In this document: positions 62,585-64,000 of the stretch, in pieces
How the letters are laid out: the number at the start of each line of letters is the position of its first letter
Position numbering within the stretch: the first letter of the stretch is position 1
Origin: an uncultured Kushneria sp.
GTDB taxonomy: Bacteria; Pseudomonadota; Gammaproteobacteria; Pseudomonadales; Halomonadaceae
Reading direction: 5' to 3'
Assembly (NCBI RefSeq): GCF_947497025.1
Contig: NZ_CANMFC010000001.1
Coordinates: forward strand, 62,001-126,000
Length of the DNA: 64,000 nt
Made by a program: the position numbers and the translations under genes
Notes under the pieces: generated by a model
What the model was told of the DNA's origin: nothing
Databases searched by the model: none
The model's input: the letters and a program-made list of their open reading frames with translations, nothing else

Positions 62585-64000
62585 TTGTCGGTCAGCTTTC
62601 TCTTTCACGACTACGAGACTTTCGGTGCCGACCCGCGCCGTGATCGTCCTTCCCAGTTTGCCGCCATCCGAACCGATGCGCAGTTCAATGAGATTGGCGA
62701 ACCCGAAGTCATTTATTGCCGCCAGAGTGACGACTATCTGCCTCAGCCGGTGGCGTGTCTTCTGACCGGGATTACCCCGCAGCAGGCCTCGCGTCGCGGC
62801 GTGCCCGAAACCGAGTTTGCCGGGCGTATCCTGGAAATGATGCAGCAGGGCGACACATGCACGCTGGGGTATAACTCGCTGCGTTTTGATGATGAGGTTA
62901 CGCGGCATCTGTTCTATCGCAACTTCATCGACCCCTATGCCCGCGAGTGGCAAAACGGTAATTCGCGCTGGGATCTGATCGATGCCGTGCGCGCCTTCTA
63001 CGCGCTGCGCCCGGAAGGGATCGAGTGGCCCGCACGCGAGGACGGTAGTCCCAGCTTCAAGCTCGAGAAGCTCAGCGTGGCCAATGGTATCGAGCATGGC
63101 GATGCCCACGATGCCCTTGCCGACGTTCGGGCGACCATCGAACTGGCGAAGCTTTTGCGTGCGCGCAACGAAAAGCTCTTTGACTATCTGCTGGGACTGC
63201 GCGACAAGCGCCGGGTCGCCTCGCTGCTCGATATCAACACCCGAAAGCCCATGCTGCATATTTCGCGGCGCTATCCTGCCAGTCGGGGCTGCAGTGCCCT
63301 GATTGCACCGCTGGCCATGCATCCGACCAATCCCAACGGGGTGATCGTGGTGGATCTGGCCATGGACCCGACGCCACTGTTCGAGTTGAGCCCTGAGGCC
63401 ATTGCCGAACGCGTCTTTGCCAGTGCCGATGAGCTGGCAGAGGGAACATCCCGCATCCCGCTCAAGGTCATTCATCTCAACCGCAGCCCGGTGCTGATGC
63501 CCATCAAGGCCGTGGATGACGCCGTGGCCGAACGTCTGGGCATCGACCGGGAAGCCGCCGAGCGACACTGGCAGCAACTGGCCGGCAGTGCCGATATCGC
63601 CACGCGCGTGGCGCAGGCGTTCAGCGGCGCGCCGCCGGAGCCGCCGGCCGACCCTGATCTGATGCTGTATTCGGGTGGTTTTTTCTCCAACAGTGACAAG
63701 CGCGAGATGGGGCGCATTCGCCAGGCCCCGGTTGAAACGCTCGAAGCCCTGCGTCCTGCCTTTCAGGATTCTCGCCTGGAAGAGATGTTCTTTCGCTACA
63801 AGGCGCGCAACTATCCTGAAGTGCTGACGTCAGAGGAGCGCACGCGCTGGGAAAGCGATCGCTGGGAGCGCATGAACGATCCGAAGGTGGCCGCCATGAC
63901 GCTGACCGGCTTTGCCCGTGAGATCGAGCGGATCAACGGGGAACTTGCCCACATGAGTGATCGTGAGCGTCAGTGCATCGAAGAGCTTGTCATGTACGTT
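62585..64000 (+). CDS. sbcB: Exodeoxyribonuclease I (3' end beyond window)
   Basis: A 3'-5' single-strand DNA exonuclease of the DEDD family; 472 codons are visible and the frame runs off the window. Asp9 and Glu11 in FHDYETFG, the second acidic site in LGYNSLRFDDEVTRHLFYRN, and HGDAHDALADV near residue 176 are the catalytic motifs. It starts with TTG at 62585 (TGGAG eight bases upstream), so the protein begins MSVSFLFHDYETFG. Roles in relatives are mismatch repair and removal of single-strand ends. The C-terminal SH3-like and helical regions follow residue 200. Confidence 0.95.
   Translation, partial: MSVSFLFHDYETFGADPRRDRPSQFAAIRTDAQFNEIGEPEVIYCRQSDDYLPQPVACLLTGITPQQASRRGVPETEFAGRILEMMQQGDTCTLGYNSLRFDDEVTRHLFYRNFIDPYAREWQNGNSRWDLIDAVRAFYALRPEGIEWPAREDGSPSFKLEKLSVANGIEHGDAHDALADVRATIELAKLLRARNEKLFDYLLGLRDKRRVASLLDINTRKPMLHISRRYPASRGCSALIAPLAMHPTNPNGVIVVDLAMDPTPLFELSPEAIAERVFASADELAEGTSRIPLKVIHLNRSPVLMPIKAVDDAVAERLGIDREAAERHWQQLAGSADIATRVAQAFSGAPPEPPADPDLMLYSGGFFSNSDKREMGRIRQAPVETLEALRPAFQDSRLEEMFFRYKARNYPEVLTSEERTRWESDRWERMNDPKVAAMTLTGFAREIERINGELAHMSDRERQCIEELVMYV

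Noticed and set aside
62252-63577. Long minus-strand open frame (441 codons) across minE and sbcB
   Set aside because: It is antisense to MinE and exonuclease I, whose motifs are unmistakable on the plus strand.

Overview
The window reads as a chromosomal core segment of a moderately GC-rich halophilic gammaproteobacterium, most likely a member of the Halomonadaceae (Halomonas, Kushneria or Chromohalobacter-like). This rests on the transporter repertoire (two fused TRAP/TAXI systems and a BCCT betaine-type carrier), E. coli-like housekeeping genes (purEK, minCDE, talB, maeA, sbcB, pst, cnoX) and an initiator tRNA nearly identical to the E. coli one. Coding density is high. I see no insertion sequence, prophage or CRISPR array.

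Layout: 1-2.3 kb holds the end of a cardiolipin-synthase-like phospholipase D gene, a small unknown gene and an alpha/beta hydrolase. 2.4-6.4 kb is a first TAXI-type TRAP operon (binding lipoprotein, DUF1850 protein, fused permease). 6.4-11.1 kb holds an LLM flavin oxidoreductase, a small membrane protein, zinc-independent L31 and a YbiO-like mechanosensitive channel. 11-23.3 kb is a polyol block: LacI regulator, mannitol/sorbitol/arabitol ABC transporter mtlEFGK, polyol dehydrogenase and xylulokinase, followed by transaldolase, a P-loop sugar-kinase-like gene and a sugar:proton symporter. Together these import polyols, oxidise them to ketoses, phosphorylate them and feed the pentose phosphate pathway. 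23.4-28.2 kb holds malic enzyme, a YdgA-like protein, CvfB and a fluoride-riboswitch-controlled crcB. 28.4-32.2 kb is pstSCAB without phoU.

32.4-39.9 kb carries a BCCT carrier, an extensin-like protein, a VOC protein behind a possible cysteine-rich leader ORF, a DUF3253 protein, a GST, purEK and a class V aminotransferase. 40-46.9 kb is a second TAXI-TRAP system next to a DctB/DctD two-component pair. Its promoter region has a clear sigma-54 site and two upstream GCGG-N4-CCGC palindromes spaced 33 bp. 47-57.3 kb is a run of single genes (Tim44-like, yaaA, aldo/keto reductase, Sel1, quinone oxidoreductase, LOG, DUF501, HNH, PatB/MalY, cnoX, DUF3750). 57.4-64 kb holds initiator tRNA-fMet with a decayed second copy, a large DUF349 coiled-coil protein, minCDE and the start of sbcB, which runs off the window.

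Most of this is ordinary core genome. The points worth a second look are regulatory: the DctD/sigma-54 architecture driving a TAXI transporter, the fluoride riboswitch with a competing hairpin, leader terminators in front of two genes, a Cys-rich leader ORF, a 15-bp tandem repeat between purE and purK, and the tRNA-fMet duplication remnant.
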